64,000 nt of DNA from an uncultured bacterium (GCA_945829425.1 CALZUQ010000005.1:1-64000), one strand, 5' to 3'; positions 9,037 to 18,203 are shown, numbered from the stretch's first letter. Numbers and translations are program-made. The notes: generated by a model not told the origin, from the sequence alone.

Positions 9037-9648
9037 TCAGAACGGTATCCCGCGAAGTGTCAGCGTGCGCACCACATCCTGAAAGACGCTGATAGGCGTC
9101 GGCTCCCCTGTATGTTTTTCCGGGTCGTAGAGCATTCCTGTGCATATACAGAATCGTCTCCCCTTCGCCATGAGGATGTCGTGGTTGCAACAGCCTTCAC
9201 ACCCTCTCCAAAAGGCGTCATCGTCAGTAAGCTGGTTGAACGACACGGGGACATACCCCAGTTGTGTGTTCATCCTCATCACTGCGTCGCCGGATGTCAG
9301 CGAGAATATTTTCGCATTTGGCCATCTTACCCTGGCGAGCGTGAAGGTATAGTCCTTTATCCGCTTCGCCACACCCATTCCGAGAAAGTCTGGATGGACA
9401 ATCAGTCCGGAGGTTGTGACGTAGTGTTTGTTTCCCCACGTCTCTATGTAGCTGAAGCCTGCAAAGCGTTCTCCGCAAAGTGCCAGGACGGCTTTCCCCT
9501 CCTTCATTTTCGTAGCCACATATTCATGTGTACGTTCTGCGATGCCTGTGCCTCTTTTGCGGGCAGCCTCACGTATTGTGTTCAGTATGGTGTCAACGTA
9601 TTTCTCGTCCTCTGCGTCAGCAACCTTTATTCTTATTTCTTCCTGCAT
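9037..9648 (-). CDS. GNAT acetyltransferase, probable N-acylglutamate synthase
   Basis: The 203-residue protein has the GNAT acyl-CoA loop in GLIVHPDFLGMGVAKRI (about 96-112), followed by a C-terminal extension with a cysteine pair (GCEGCC) and CICTG. From memory, the homologue at the same position in the Bacteroides thetaiotaomicron arginine cluster was assigned by genetics as an N-succinylglutamate synthase that replaces ArgA. Position between argR and argG plus the argF type supports the same role here. This is inference; a generic GNAT function is not excluded. Two copies of the GTGGG/CCCAC hairpin lie in its upstream spacer. Confidence 0.7.
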   Translation of the reverse strand: MQEEIRIKVADAEDEKYVDTILNTIREAARKRGTGIAERTHEYVATKMKEGKAVLALCGERFAGFSYIETWGNKHYVTTSGLIVHPDFLGMGVAKRIKDYTFTLARVRWPNAKIFSLTSGDAVMRMNTQLGYVPVSFNQLTDDDAFWRGCEGCCNHDILMAKGRRFCICTGMLYDPEKHTGEPTPISVFQDVVRTLTLRGIPF

Positions 9649-9659
9649 CTTTATTTAAA

Positions 9660-9682
9660 GGTGGGTTTCACTTTTCCCCACG
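9660..9682 (-). repeat. GTGGG...CCCACC leader hairpin upstream of the GNAT gene
   Basis: On the minus strand CGTGGGG is followed by AAACCCACC, giving a GTGGG/CCCAC stem with an 11-base loop, ending 12 bases before the GNAT start codon. It is a member of a dispersed leader-repeat family in this window. Confidence 0.55.
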
Positions 9683-9798
9683 TTAAAATATTTCCGACAC
9701 CCTTTGTGTCATGATACATTGTCGTGTAAAGCCAAGCTCTGTCGCTTTAGTCTTTCCGCCCGTTGCGTTTTTCCTTCCGGCTGCTACGGTGTCTTTTA

Positions 9799-9818
9799 GG
9801 TGGGTATTACAGCACCCT
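9799..9818 (-). repeat. GGGT...ACCCACC leader element after argR
   Basis: On the minus strand AGGGTGCTGTAATACCCACC forms a short GGGT/ACCC stem just after the argR stop codon. It is a second, weaker copy of the same family in the argR-GNAT spacer. Confidence 0.4.
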
Positions 9819-9821
9819 TCT

Positions 9822-10301
9822 TTAATATTGTATGTCCGGTATGATATATCCCAATGCTGCCACCACATCCTTTTTCTCTGTCCCTTCCGCCACCACGAAG
9901 AATATGGTATCGTCGCCGGCTATGGTTCCGATGATGCAGTCTATTCCTGCATTGTCTATATTATATGCTATGCTCGACGCATATCCCGGTCGTGTTCGGA
10001 TCACCCCCATATTCCCAGAGAACGTCAGCGATATGAATCCGGAGGTGAGCAGCATCTCACGTGCCGTCATAGGCTTCTGCACTCTTTTATACATCGTCTC
10101 TGTCGGCAGCACGTAAATATATTTTCCGTTTGCCATCGCCGCCTTGGCTACCTTCAGCTGCTTCATGTCTCTCGAAAGCGTGGCTTGGGTAACGTTGAAG
10201 CCCTCTTTCATCAATGCTTTCAGAATATCATCCTGCGAGCACAGCTCCTGCGAGGAGAACAGCATTCTTAATGTTGCAAGGCGGTCGTTTTTGTGTCTCA
10301 T
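9822..10301 (-). CDS. argR: Arginine repressor
   Basis: ArgR is a hexameric arginine-responsive repressor. The 159-residue protein has the winged-helix recognition segment TQATLSRDMKQL (38-49, with the Ser43-Arg44 signature) and the C-terminal arginine-binding motif GTIAGDDT (125-132). It is the first gene of the arginine/proline block. A Bacteroidota promoter and three ARG-box-like palindromes lie immediately upstream, one of them 4 bases before the start codon, which suggests that ArgR controls itself and the whole block. Confidence 0.95.
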   Translation of the reverse strand: MRHKNDRLATLRMLFSSQELCSQDDILKALMKEGFNVTQATLSRDMKQLKVAKAAMANGKYIYVLPTETMYKRVQKPMTAREMLLTSGFISLTFSGNMGVIRTRPGYASSIAYNIDNAGIDCIIGTIAGDDTIFFVVAEGTEKKDVVAALGYIIPDIQY

Positions 10302-10305
10302 CGAG

Positions 10306-10319
10306 TGTATATTTATTCA
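10306..10319 (-). promoter_or_regulatory. ARG-box-like operator 1
   Basis: The plus strand reads TGTATATTTATTCA, matching 13 of 14 positions of the E. coli ARG-box core TGAATATTTATTCA. It lies 4 bases upstream of the argR start codon. Confidence 0.65.
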
Positions 10320-10357
10320 GGTGGTTCTAAAGGAATGCCTTTTTTCTAATCCGAATG

Positions 10358-10389
10358 CAAAATTAGACATATTTATGCAATTAACCAAA
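10358..10389 (-). promoter_or_regulatory. Promoter of the argR operon with embedded ARG-box-like site
   Basis: On the minus strand TTTG (10386-10389) is followed after 20 bases by TAATTTTG (10358-10365). Between the two boxes, at 10366-10379, GACATATTTATGCA matches 10 of 14 positions of the ARG-box core, a position where a bound repressor would block RNA polymerase. Confidence 0.65.
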
Positions 10390-10447
10390 TTATTTCGTGA
10401 TTATTTTTCTACAAAGCGTCATTTTGCATGTTTTTTATGTCCAAAGG

Positions 10448-10461
10448 CGCATAAATATGCA
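10448..10461 (-). promoter_or_regulatory. ARG-box-like operator 3
   Basis: The minus strand reads TGCATATTTATGCG, an almost perfect palindrome matching 11 of 14 ARG-box positions. It lies about 60 bases upstream of the -33 box, suitable for cooperative binding by an ArgR hexamer. Confidence 0.5.
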
Positions 10462-10484
10462 AAACAACGCTTCATTCTCGTATA

Positions 10485-12155
10485 TTATTCTATCTTTCGC
10501 ATCTGTATGTGTCGTATGTCGCACTTGTTAAGATAGCGGTCTTTCATGTTTACGGTTATGGCAATCTCTCCTCCGGCACACGTGAACGGTTCGGAGACGA
10601 AGTATGTCCATTTTCCTTTGTCCTCTTTGGCGAAGTCCTTCCATTTTGTGCTGTCGGGGTAGAAGAGTATCGGCAGCCGTGAGCCTTCTTCCCACGTGAG
10701 TTTCCCTATCTCCTTACCCTTGGCGAATGACGTGACGCTTGTCAACGCAACACCGGTGCTGTCAGAAACGGTTATCTCAGCCCCTCTGCCCTCTATGGCC
10801 ACCAGACCTTCAAGGACAAACTTACCTCCGTCAACGTAATCCCGGCGTGTCAGCGTGATGCTCATAGGCTTTGCAGAGTTTTCTCTCCTTATTCGCAGTG
10901 AGCGCCCCGGCAGTCCCCCATAGGCAGAACATCGGTGTGTTACGTCCGGCTCAACGTTGTCCATAGCCGTCAGTTCCCATCCGAGGTTGTCAAGGTCGCG
11001 CCAGTTGTCAGGAGAACTGAGCACTATGCCGTTGCGCGTGCTTTCTTTAGCGTTTTTGTCCATGGTGTATTTTGTCACCTCGCCACCAGTATAAATCACG
11101 GCCCATATCAGCACGGCAAAAGCGGCCACCCACGCCAGTATCATTGTCAGCAAGACAGAGCGCGAGAGAGGTTTTGCTGAGCCACGTATCGCTCTTACCA
11201 AGAGATATATCGGCAGCACGGCGAGCACTACGGCTGCAGCAAGCACAATCCATATCGTCTCACCGCAGATGTCTATCACATCCTTTATCCACAATGCGTC
11301 GGACGACAGCTCCACTATCGTGGTGAAGCCAAGACTGTACATGGCATAGGAGAATGCTGCGGAAAGCGCACTGATCAGTATGCCTATGAAGTTCAGGAGT
11401 ATTATGACGAGGATGAACTTTCCTATCAATCCGAGACAGCCGCAGCCACTGCTGCCGCATTTGGCTTTGCTGTCCCCTTCTGGTCGCTTTGACGAATCTC
11501 TGACAATCTGTTCCTTCAGGTTGTCTGGAGTCACCTTCTTGCCCCTCATCCTCAAGCGGTCTTCAGGAGTCTTGGCTTCCGGCACGACGATCCACAGTAT
11601 GGCGTATATGCACGCCAACAGCATTACAGGGAAGACATCAAAGAAAGCTGATGAGGCAAAGAAGCCTATTAGGACGATGACAATACGCCATACTGTCACG
11701 TCGCCGGCGCCGAAGTATTCGCAGATACCGGAGCATACTCCGCCCAACAATTTGTTGTCGGTGTTACGGTACAGACGGTGGTTTCGCAAGAAGTTCATCA
11801 TCTTGTCAAGAACGGTGTCACCTGCAAATTGCTCTGTGTCGACGGTATTTCCGGTATTGACGGCTTGGGCGTCTTCATCTTGTTCAGCACTTCCGCCTTC
11901 TATATCCACCGGTGTCCCTATCTTGTTGATTATCTCTTTTACGGTCTCTATGTCCACGGCTGTCATGCCCTGCTCCTTATGTTGCCACAGCAGTTCTGCC
12001 ACACGGTGTTCTATGTCGTCGGCAATCTCGTCGCCGCCGTCGAGTTTGCGGAAGTAATTCTTCATGCTCTCCAAGTAATTGTCAAGGAGCTCGTATGCGT
12101 CTTCGTCAATGGAGTATATTGTGCCGAAGATGTTTATTGATATGTTCTTTTTCAT
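10485..12155 (-). CDS. PspC-domain multi-pass membrane protein
   Basis: The 556-residue protein has a cytoplasmic N-terminal helical region (1-95) resembling the domain found beside PadR regulators, with many acidic residues and GDEIADDIEHRVAELLW. A PspC domain follows at about 130-200 (YRNTDNKLLGGVCSGICEYF, then two hydrophobic helices). Four more hydrophobic segments lie between about 240 and 365, and the C-terminal 190 residues are probably periplasmic. PspC proteins are linked to envelope stress; the C-terminal domain is not recognised. It lies 95 bases downstream of the PadR gene on the same strand, a common PadR-target arrangement, so it is probably repressed by that PadR. Confidence 0.85.
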   Translation of the reverse strand: MKKNISINIFGTIYSIDEDAYELLDNYLESMKNYFRKLDGGDEIADDIEHRVAELLWQHKEQGMTAVDIETVKEIINKIGTPVDIEGGSAEQDEDAQAVNTGNTVDTEQFAGDTVLDKMMNFLRNHRLYRNTDNKLLGGVCSGICEYFGAGDVTVWRIVIVLIGFFASSAFFDVFPVMLLACIYAILWIVVPEAKTPEDRLRMRGKKVTPDNLKEQIVRDSSKRPEGDSKAKCGSSGCGCLGLIGKFILVIILLNFIGILISALSAAFSYAMYSLGFTTIVELSSDALWIKDVIDICGETIWIVLAAAVVLAVLPIYLLVRAIRGSAKPLSRSVLLTMILAWVAAFAVLIWAVIYTGGEVTKYTMDKNAKESTRNGIVLSSPDNWRDLDNLGWELTAMDNVEPDVTHRCSAYGGLPGRSLRIRRENSAKPMSITLTRRDYVDGGKFVLEGLVAIEGRGAEITVSDSTGVALTSVTSFAKGKEIGKLTWEEGSRLPILFYPDSTKWKDFAKEDKGKWTYFVSEPFTCAGGEIAITVNMKDRYLNKCDIRHIQMRKIE

Positions 12156-12175
12156 AATCGTAATGTCTTTTAGTT

Positions 12176-12185
12176 AAGGTGGGTG
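12176..12185 (-). repeat. CACCCACCTT leader word upstream of the PspC gene
   Basis: On the minus strand CACCCACCTTAACTAAAA lies about 20 bases before the PspC start and matches the trpS leader (CCCACCTTAACTAAAA at 45984-45999). A clear GTGGG partner is missing here. Confidence 0.4.
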
Positions 12186-12228
12186 TTTTATTCCTGAAGT
12201 CTTGATTTGGATTTTTATTGAGCCTTAT

Positions 12229-12245
12229 ACCTTATTATATATAGG
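12229..12245. repeat. ACCTTATTATATATA element, copy 2
   Basis: The plus strand reads ACCTTATTATATATAGG in the PadR-PspC spacer, 6 bases after the PadR stop codon. Confidence 0.75.
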
Positions 12246-12250
12246 GGGGC

Positions 12251-12604
12251 CTAAAGTTCGTCCGTCGTCGTCGGAGCATAGCTTTGGAGTATGTTCACAG
12301 TAGTTGCCAGTTCGTTCCAGTTGTCATCCAACTGACGTAGTGCGTCCTCGCCCTCTTCTGTCAGAGCGTAATACTTCCGTGGCGGTCCCTGTGTGCTTTC
12401 TTTCCACTCATATTTCAACAGGCAGTCTTTTTTAAGCCTGTTCAGCAGGGGGTACAGCGTACCCTCCACAACAATCATCTCAGCGTCTTTCAGCCTGTTG
12501 ATGATATCATTCGCATACAACGGCTGGTGCCTGAGAAGCAGAAGGATGCAGTATTCCAACATGCCTTTCCTCATCTGCGATTTCGTATTGTCTACATTTG
12601 CCAT
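12251..12604 (-). CDS. PadR-family transcriptional regulator
   Basis: This 117-residue winged-helix protein has the PadR pattern: MRKGMLEYCILLLLRHQPLY (11-30), the wing-turn VVEGTLYPLLNRL (45-57), then YYALTEEGEDAL. PadR proteins repress stress or efflux genes in response to ligands. The likely target is the cotranscribed PspC-domain gene and itself, given a palindrome upstream of its promoter. It is the typical short PadR-s1 size. Confidence 0.92.
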   Translation of the reverse strand: MANVDNTKSQMRKGMLEYCILLLLRHQPLYANDIINRLKDAEMIVVEGTLYPLLNRLKKDCLLKYEWKESTQGPPRKYYALTEEGEDALRQLDDNWNELATTVNILQSYAPTTTDEL

Positions 12605-12641
12605 ATCTGTTGTTCTTTATAACAATAATAATAACCTGCTG

Positions 12642-12680
12642 CAAAGGTAGGCATTATTTGGTACATTGCATTACAAGGTA
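12642..12680 (-). promoter_or_regulatory. padR promoter with palindromic operator candidate
   Basis: TACCTTTG (12642-12649, minus strand) is a good -7 box; the -33 box is poor. Directly upstream, TACATTG-CATTA-CAAGGTA (12662-12680) is a 7-bp inverted repeat with one mismatch, placed over the expected -33 region. This placement fits autorepression by PadR, but binding is inferred. Confidence 0.5.
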
Positions 12681-12848
12681 CTAATATATTAACATAAATT
12701 ACTTTTGCAAAGCCGAAAGAATACATTTATTCACAAAACCGAAGCTTGCTGAGATGCTAACTGTCGTAATGGCGAGAACTCATCAAGAGGTCTTTTCTTT
12801 TGACAGAAACTTCAGGAGAAAACGGGACAAAAAGCGTCCTTACGAACA

Positions 12849-12980
12849 GTCTGAAAACGCCCATGGTTTTGTCTGAAAACGCCCATGGTTTTGTCACAGT
12901 TGTTCCATGGCTTTGTCACAACTGTTCCATGGCTTTGAAACAACTGTGACAAAGCCATGAAACAACTGTGACAAAACTGC
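12849..12980. repeat. Six-unit 22-bp repeat array, last two units inverted
   Basis: Six consecutive 22-base units tile the region: 12849, 12871, 12893, 12915, 12937 and 12959. Units 1-2 share GTCTGAAAACGCCCATGG, units 3-4 share GTTCCATGGCTTTGTCACA, and units 5-6 are the inverted complement of units 3-4 (AACTGTGACAAAGCCATG). The CCATGG palindrome is central. Transcribed, units 3-4 would pair with 5-6 in a long hairpin. Confidence 0.8.
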
Positions 12981-13238
12981 TGATATATTTACATGACACA
13001 CACCAGGCAAATCGTTGTCGGTTTATTTCATGTAAGGGGAAGGCAAGGAAACACGGAAAAGAGATAATTTGTCGGGAACGAGCATGTAACTCAAGATTCT
13101 CTGCTATGCCGTTCGGGAAAAATATCGTATTGTCGTAATGCAGCTGTATGTACTGAAGGATTTTTTTCAATTTAAAGCATCTTCTACAAGACGAATAATA
13201 GAGTAATAAACTTTACGCTCGACCAATTATATTATTAT

Positions 13239-13254
13239 ACCTTATTATATATAT
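13239..13254. repeat. ACCTTATTATATATA element, copy 3
   Basis: The plus strand reads ACCTTATTATATATAT, about 370 bases upstream of the SusC gene. Confidence 0.7.
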
Positions 13255-13511
13255 ACAATAGAATTATCATTTAGCTTTTCTTCCGGCAGGAACAGAAAAG
13301 CGGTAAAGGTTGGAGATTGCATAAGTAAGGCGAGAGACCTTACAGAGTCTTTGGAAATGACCAATGACCGAAAGTGACTTTTTTGAAATATATGAAGGGG
13401 AAAAACGTGAAAAATGCAAGAAATGAAGGCAAAATCACTGACAAATAATAAAAAAACAGGTCTAAAATGATTTTTTTTGTACAAAAAATCGTTATTCATG
13501 CAAAATTATAT

Positions 13512-13519
13512 TAACTTTG
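13512..13519 (+). promoter_or_regulatory. -7 box of the SusC/SusD locus promoter
   Basis: TAACTTTG matches the TAnnTTTG -7 consensus and is followed by a leader of about 100 bases before the SusC start. No convincing TTTG lies at the right distance upstream, so the promoter may need an activator. Confidence 0.45.
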
Positions 13520-13627
13520 CACACAAATATTGTAGTAAAAATGCAACAAATGCGTCCTCCTCTCCCGAGAAGAGGAGACATTTAGAGTGTATATAAATCA
13601 AATTGTTTAACAAATAGTATTAAGTTT

Positions 13628-16606
13628 ATGAAAAGAAAACTCACATTGATGCTTCTGTGCATGGTAGCGACCATTTCCGCTTGGGCACAGTCAGCTATCA
13701 CTGGTACTGTTGTCTCCTCGACAGACTCTGAGCCTGTCATCGGAGCATCGGTAAAAGTGAAGGGTGCAACCCAGGGTACTGTAACTGACGTAAACGGTAA
13801 GTTTACTATTAACGTTCAGCAGGGCAAAACCCTCGTAATCTCTTACATCGGTATGCAGACTGCAGAAGTAGCAGCCAAGAACAACATGGTTGTAAACCTT
13901 GTTGCTGACGATACACAGCTTGACGAGGTTGTGGTACTTGGTTATGGCTCTCAGAAGAAACTCGGCTCTGTCGTAGGTGCTGTCTCAACAGTGTCAAGCG
14001 CAAAGCTTGAGGTTGCCGTAACACCTAACTTCACCGATGCTCTTGCAGGACAGGTTGCCGGACTCTCTGTTCTTTCTTCTTCCGGCGACCCTACGGCATC
14101 GGCAAACATACGTCTCCGTGGTGTAAACTCTATCAACTCGTCTAACGAGCCTCTTTACATCCTCGACGGTGCTCCGGTTTCTTCAAGCGTATTCAACACT
14201 CTCAACCCTGCCGACATCCAGAACATCACAGTGCTCAAGGATGCCGCATCGACAGCTATCTACGGTTCACGTGCCGCTAACGGTGTCATCGTGATAACAA
14301 GCCGCAAGGGTAGGTTCAACGAGCGTGCGAACATCACTCTCCGTGCACAGTACGGTGTGTCAAGCGCTGTAAGCGACGGTATCGAAATGATGAACTCTGA
14401 GCAGTATATCAAGTTCCGTGACCTTATCGGACAGCCTGTTTCTGACGACATACGTAACCTCGTAAGCAAGTACGGCATAAGCACAAACTGGCGCGATGAG
14501 GTGCTCGACAGCAGTGCTCCTACCTACACTCTCGACGCTACTATGACCGGCGGTGGTGAGATGTCAACATACTATCTCTCTTTCAACCACCACAACCAGG
14601 AGGGTATCATCGACCAGTCTGGCATGCACCGTGAGACACTCCGTGCCAACATCGACGCTAAGCTGAACAACTATTTCAAGGTAGGCTTCCAGGCAAACCT
14701 CGGATCTAACACATACGAGACAAACAACGAGGCTTCTGCTGACGATCTCTACCTCACCAACCCTATGATTTTCGCACGTATGGCAATGCCTTACGACAGC
14801 CCGTACTACTACAAAATCGACGACAGCGGCAAGCTGACATGGGGCGACCGTTCTGACATGCTGTACTACAGCAATATGCAAACTCCATGGTTCACAAACA
14901 ACAACCGTGAGGTGAACAGACAGCGCATCACCATGAACCTCAACGTTTATCAGCAGCTCACCCCAATCAAGGGTCTCACTCTCCGCGCACAGCAGGCTAT
15001 CGACGCTTACGAGACAAGACTCTCAAACATCGGCTATCCTTACGAGGCGTTTAAGACACCTATGGGAAGTGCAATTGGCAAACGTGACGGTTGGGCACAG
15101 GAGTCGTTCACACGCTATACGTCTTATACCTTCACACATACTGCAGAGTATAAGCTGAACCTCGACAAGCATTTCTTCAACGTACTCCTCGGTGAAGAGT
15201 CTATCTTCTCCAAGAGCCGCTCATTCGGTGTATTAGCTTCTGGTCAGACAGACGTTCGCCAGCTTCGTCTTACTGACGCCACAACAGTTTCTATCGACAA
15301 CCTCAGTGACTCACGCGCAGAGGAGGCTTTCAACTCTCTCTTCGGTACTCTCAGCTACAACTTCGCAGAGAAGTACTTCATTGACTTCACCATGCGTGCC
15401 GACGGCAGCTCACGCTTCGCTCCTGACCACCGCTGGGGTAAGTTCTACTCTGTTGGTGCCATGTGGGACGCAAAGCAGGAGAACTTCCTCAAGAACGTTT
15501 CATGGCTCGACATGGCTAAGCTCCGTTTCAGCTACGGTACTACAGGTAACGCTTCCGGCACAGGCAGCTATGGCTACCTCGGTCTCTTCGGTGCAGGCTC
15601 AAACTATAACGGACAGGCTTCTATAGGCATCGCTCAGCCAAGCAACAGCACCCTGACATGGGAGACCGTAGCAGCGCTGAACATCGGTACGACGCTCCGC
15701 TTCGTTGACCTCGTAACCCTCAACTTCGACTTCTACCAGAAGAAGACCTCTGACATGCTCATGGAGATACCTTATTCTTATACTACCGGTTTCGGCGGCG
15801 GTATAGGTAATATCGGTGCCATGAAGAATACAGGTTTCGACGCTGAGGTTGTTGTGGACATCCTCAAGACAAAGGACATCAACTGGACATTCAAGGCTAA
15901 CGTCAACTACAACAAGAACAAGATCACGGAACTCTTCGCAGGACGTGACGAGTATATCATAGCAAATACCGGACTGAAGCTGGAGGTAGGCAAGCCTTGG
16001 GGCGAGTTCTACTACGTACGCTACGCCGGCGTTGACCCACGCGACGGTATGCCGATGTGGTACGACAAGAACGACAACCTCACCAAGGTGTTCAATGAGG
16101 AAGAGGACGCAGTATTCGTAGGCAAGCAGCGTTACGCTCCTTGGAACGGCGGCTTCGGCACTACATTCACATGGAAGGGTCTCTCCATCACGGCAGACTT
16201 CGCATGGCAGGCTGACAAGTATATGGTTAACAACGACAACTACTTCGTGATGAACGCGAACATGGGTACCAACTACAACCAGGCGACAGACATGCTCAAC
16301 GTATGGACCACACCGGGACAGATCACAGACATTCCTGCTTACGGAGAACAGGTGCAGTTTGATACCCACCTCCTTGAGAATGCTTCGTTCCTCCGCATGA
16401 AGAGCCTCATCGTACAGTACACCCTACCGAAGAAGTGGGTTGCAGCAACACATGCTCTCCAGAACGCCAAGATATTCTTCACAGGACGTAACCTCTTTAC
16501 CATAACAAGCTTCTCTGGCTACGACCCAGAGCCGGACATCAACCTTGTAAAGTTCAACTATCCTAACACACGTCAGTATGTTGTAGGTCTTGAGCTGACA
16601 TTCTAA
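13628..16606 (+). CDS. SusC/RagA-family TonB-dependent outer-membrane transporter
   Basis: This 992-residue outer-membrane protein imports oligosaccharides or peptides together with its SusD partner. A signal peptide ends near SAWAQ (about residue 21). A carboxypeptidase-D-like domain follows (ITGTVVSSTDSEPVIGASV, 24-42), then the TonB-box region LDEVVVLGYGSQKK (about 98-111), a plug domain with LYILDGAPV and AASTAIYGSRAANGVIVITS, and a beta-barrel ending in aromatic residues (GLELTF). It is followed by the SusD gene after 39 bases. No glycoside hydrolase lies nearby, while a metalloprotease does, so peptide or glycoprotein uptake is possible. The substrate cannot be read from sequence. Confidence 0.95.
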   Translation: MKRKLTLMLLCMVATISAWAQSAITGTVVSSTDSEPVIGASVKVKGATQGTVTDVNGKFTINVQQGKTLVISYIGMQTAEVAAKNNMVVNLVADDTQLDEVVVLGYGSQKKLGSVVGAVSTVSSAKLEVAVTPNFTDALAGQVAGLSVLSSSGDPTASANIRLRGVNSINSSNEPLYILDGAPVSSSVFNTLNPADIQNITVLKDAASTAIYGSRAANGVIVITSRKGRFNERANITLRAQYGVSSAVSDGIEMMNSEQYIKFRDLIGQPVSDDIRNLVSKYGISTNWRDEVLDSSAPTYTLDATMTGGGEMSTYYLSFNHHNQEGIIDQSGMHRETLRANIDAKLNNYFKVGFQANLGSNTYETNNEASADDLYLTNPMIFARMAMPYDSPYYYKIDDSGKLTWGDRSDMLYYSNMQTPWFTNNNREVNRQRITMNLNVYQQLTPIKGLTLRAQQAIDAYETRLSNIGYPYEAFKTPMGSAIGKRDGWAQESFTRYTSYTFTHTAEYKLNLDKHFFNVLLGEESIFSKSRSFGVLASGQTDVRQLRLTDATTVSIDNLSDSRAEEAFNSLFGTLSYNFAEKYFIDFTMRADGSSRFAPDHRWGKFYSVGAMWDAKQENFLKNVSWLDMAKLRFSYGTTGNASGTGSYGYLGLFGAGSNYNGQASIGIAQPSNSTLTWETVAALNIGTTLRFVDLVTLNFDFYQKKTSDMLMEIPYSYTTGFGGGIGNIGAMKNTGFDAEVVVDILKTKDINWTFKANVNYNKNKITELFAGRDEYIIANTGLKLEVGKPWGEFYYVRYAGVDPRDGMPMWYDKNDNLTKVFNEEEDAVFVGKQRYAPWNGGFGTTFTWKGLSITADFAWQADKYMVNNDNYFVMNANMGTNYNQATDMLNVWTTPGQITDIPAYGEQVQFDTHLLENASFLRMKSLIVQYTLPKKWVAATHALQNAKIFFTGRNLFTITSFSGYDPEPDINLVKFNYPNTRQYVVGLELTF

Positions 16607-16645
16607 GAGGCGGATAACATTATTAACAAAAGGAAACAAAATAAT

Positions 16646-18166
16646 ATGAAGAAGATATATTTATCAATAATGCTGCTCGTTGGACTCCTCGCATCATGCG
16701 ACATGGACAAGACACCATACGGTTCGCTCGACGAGAATACAGCTATTCAGGGCATGAACGACATTGCCCGTTTCCGCAATATGGTTTACACCAGCCTTCG
16801 TGGCAAGACTGCCGGAGGATGGATATCATATCAGGACATCCAGATGGATGAGTTCCACGGCATTATCAGCAACGGCAACCGTGTCGGCGAGTTCTCTAAC
16901 GGACAGATTACATCCTCGCAGTCAGACATAGAGACAATGTTCGCAAGCTGCTATTCAAGCATTGCTACAGCAAACAGCCTTATCGAGAAGACGGAGATGC
17001 TCATCAACTCCGGCAACTTCTCTGAAGAGGAGGTGGCAGAGATAAAGAGATACCAGGGCGAGGCATACTTCCTCAGAGGTTTCTGCTATTTCTTCCTTGC
17101 TGACCACTTCTGCCAGCCTTACACTGCTGAGCTGGGCAAGAAGGAGCATTCAGGTATGCCTATCGTTTTGAAGTATGAGCCTTCCGGCGACGTGACGACT
17201 TATCCTTCACGCGCTACCCTCGACGAGACATACGCTCTCATAGAAAGCGACCTCAACAAGGCTTACACAGAGCTCAAGGCTTATGAGACAGCTACCAACG
17301 CTGCCATAGAGCCTAATGCAGCATACCTCAACTCTTACGCTGTCAGCGCAATGCAGGCACGTGTGGCTCTCGTAAAGGGTGACTACACTACTGCTCTCGC
17401 CAAGGCTAAGGAGGTTATCAACTCCGGCAAGTATGAGCTGGCTGACGAAGAAGAGTATTTGAATATGTGGAGCAAGGACGAAAGCCCGGAGGTTATCTTC
17501 CGTCCGTTCATGAGCAACACAGAGGGTCTGATATCTACTGGCGGTGCATACACGGCAAGCAAGACATTCGACTCTGCTGACTATATCGCAACATTTGAGA
17601 CTCTCTGCCTCTACCCAGAAGGTGACATACGTTTCGACGCATTCTTCACACAGTGGGCACTCAACGTTGAGGGAAGCAAGTACGGATCGTTCGTATTCCT
17701 CAAGTATCCGGGCAACGAGAGCCTACGCGTGACGACAGAGAACAACTACGTGAACATGGCAAAGGCGTTCCGACTCTCTGAGACAGTGCTCATAGCAGCC
17801 GAGGCAGCAGCACGCACCAACAACCTCGACGACGCAAACAAATACCTCAACGCCATACGCGCTGCACGTATCTACGAATGGGAGGAGACAAAGTACACCA
17901 CTGCAAACATCCTGTCAGAGATACTCCTTGAGCGTGAGTGCGAGCTCCTCGGTGAGGGCTTCCGCATGAGCGACCTCCGTCGTCTCAACCAGGGCTTCCA
18001 GCGCTACGGCAGCCACGAAGAGAACCCTCAGCTCGACAATATCATCGTTGCAACAGGACGTGAGCTGAAGTATGAAAAGGGTGACTACCGTTTCACATGG
18101 CCTATACCAAAGACAGAGATGGATGCCAACCCTAACCTCGCAGGACAGCAGAACCCTGGATATTAA
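16646..18166 (+). CDS. SusD/RagB-family surface lipoprotein
   Basis: The 506-residue lipoprotein caps the SusC transporter on the cell surface and helps bind substrate. The lipobox is LLASC with Cys at 18. Characteristic SusD segments include QGEAYFLRGFCYFFLADHF and the C-terminal NAIRAARIYEWEE and LLERECELLGEGFRMSDLRR pattern. It directly follows the SusC gene. Confidence 0.93.
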   Translation: MKKIYLSIMLLVGLLASCDMDKTPYGSLDENTAIQGMNDIARFRNMVYTSLRGKTAGGWISYQDIQMDEFHGIISNGNRVGEFSNGQITSSQSDIETMFASCYSSIATANSLIEKTEMLINSGNFSEEEVAEIKRYQGEAYFLRGFCYFFLADHFCQPYTAELGKKEHSGMPIVLKYEPSGDVTTYPSRATLDETYALIESDLNKAYTELKAYETATNAAIEPNAAYLNSYAVSAMQARVALVKGDYTTALAKAKEVINSGKYELADEEEYLNMWSKDESPEVIFRPFMSNTEGLISTGGAYTASKTFDSADYIATFETLCLYPEGDIRFDAFFTQWALNVEGSKYGSFVFLKYPGNESLRVTTENNYVNMAKAFRLSETVLIAAEAAARTNNLDDANKYLNAIRAARIYEWEETKYTTANILSEILLERECELLGEGFRMSDLRRLNQGFQRYGSHEENPQLDNIIVATGRELKYEKGDYRFTWPIPKTEMDANPNLAGQQNPGY

Positions 18167-18203
18167 TGAAAACGCAATGTCAAACAAATAGATTATTATC
18201 ATT

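Larger units (their letters stand above)
12605..13511. other. Long spacer between padR and the SusC locus
   Basis: Apart from the padR promoter, a 22-bp-period repeat array and one AT-rich element, this spacer of about 0.9 kb has no credible gene. Two short minus-strand frames (12916-13170 and 13245-13499) have no family features and unusual composition. It may hold regulatory RNA, but I see no defined structure beyond the repeats. Confidence 0.5.

Noticed and set aside
12916..13170. 84-codon minus-strand frame in the padR-SusC spacer
   Set aside because: It overlaps the inverted repeat array, has no family features and lacks a plausible promoter.
13245..13499. Second 84-codon minus-strand frame in the same spacer
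   Set aside because: Composition is phenylalanine- and leucine-rich, as expected from AT-rich noncoding DNA, and it begins inside the AT-rich element region.
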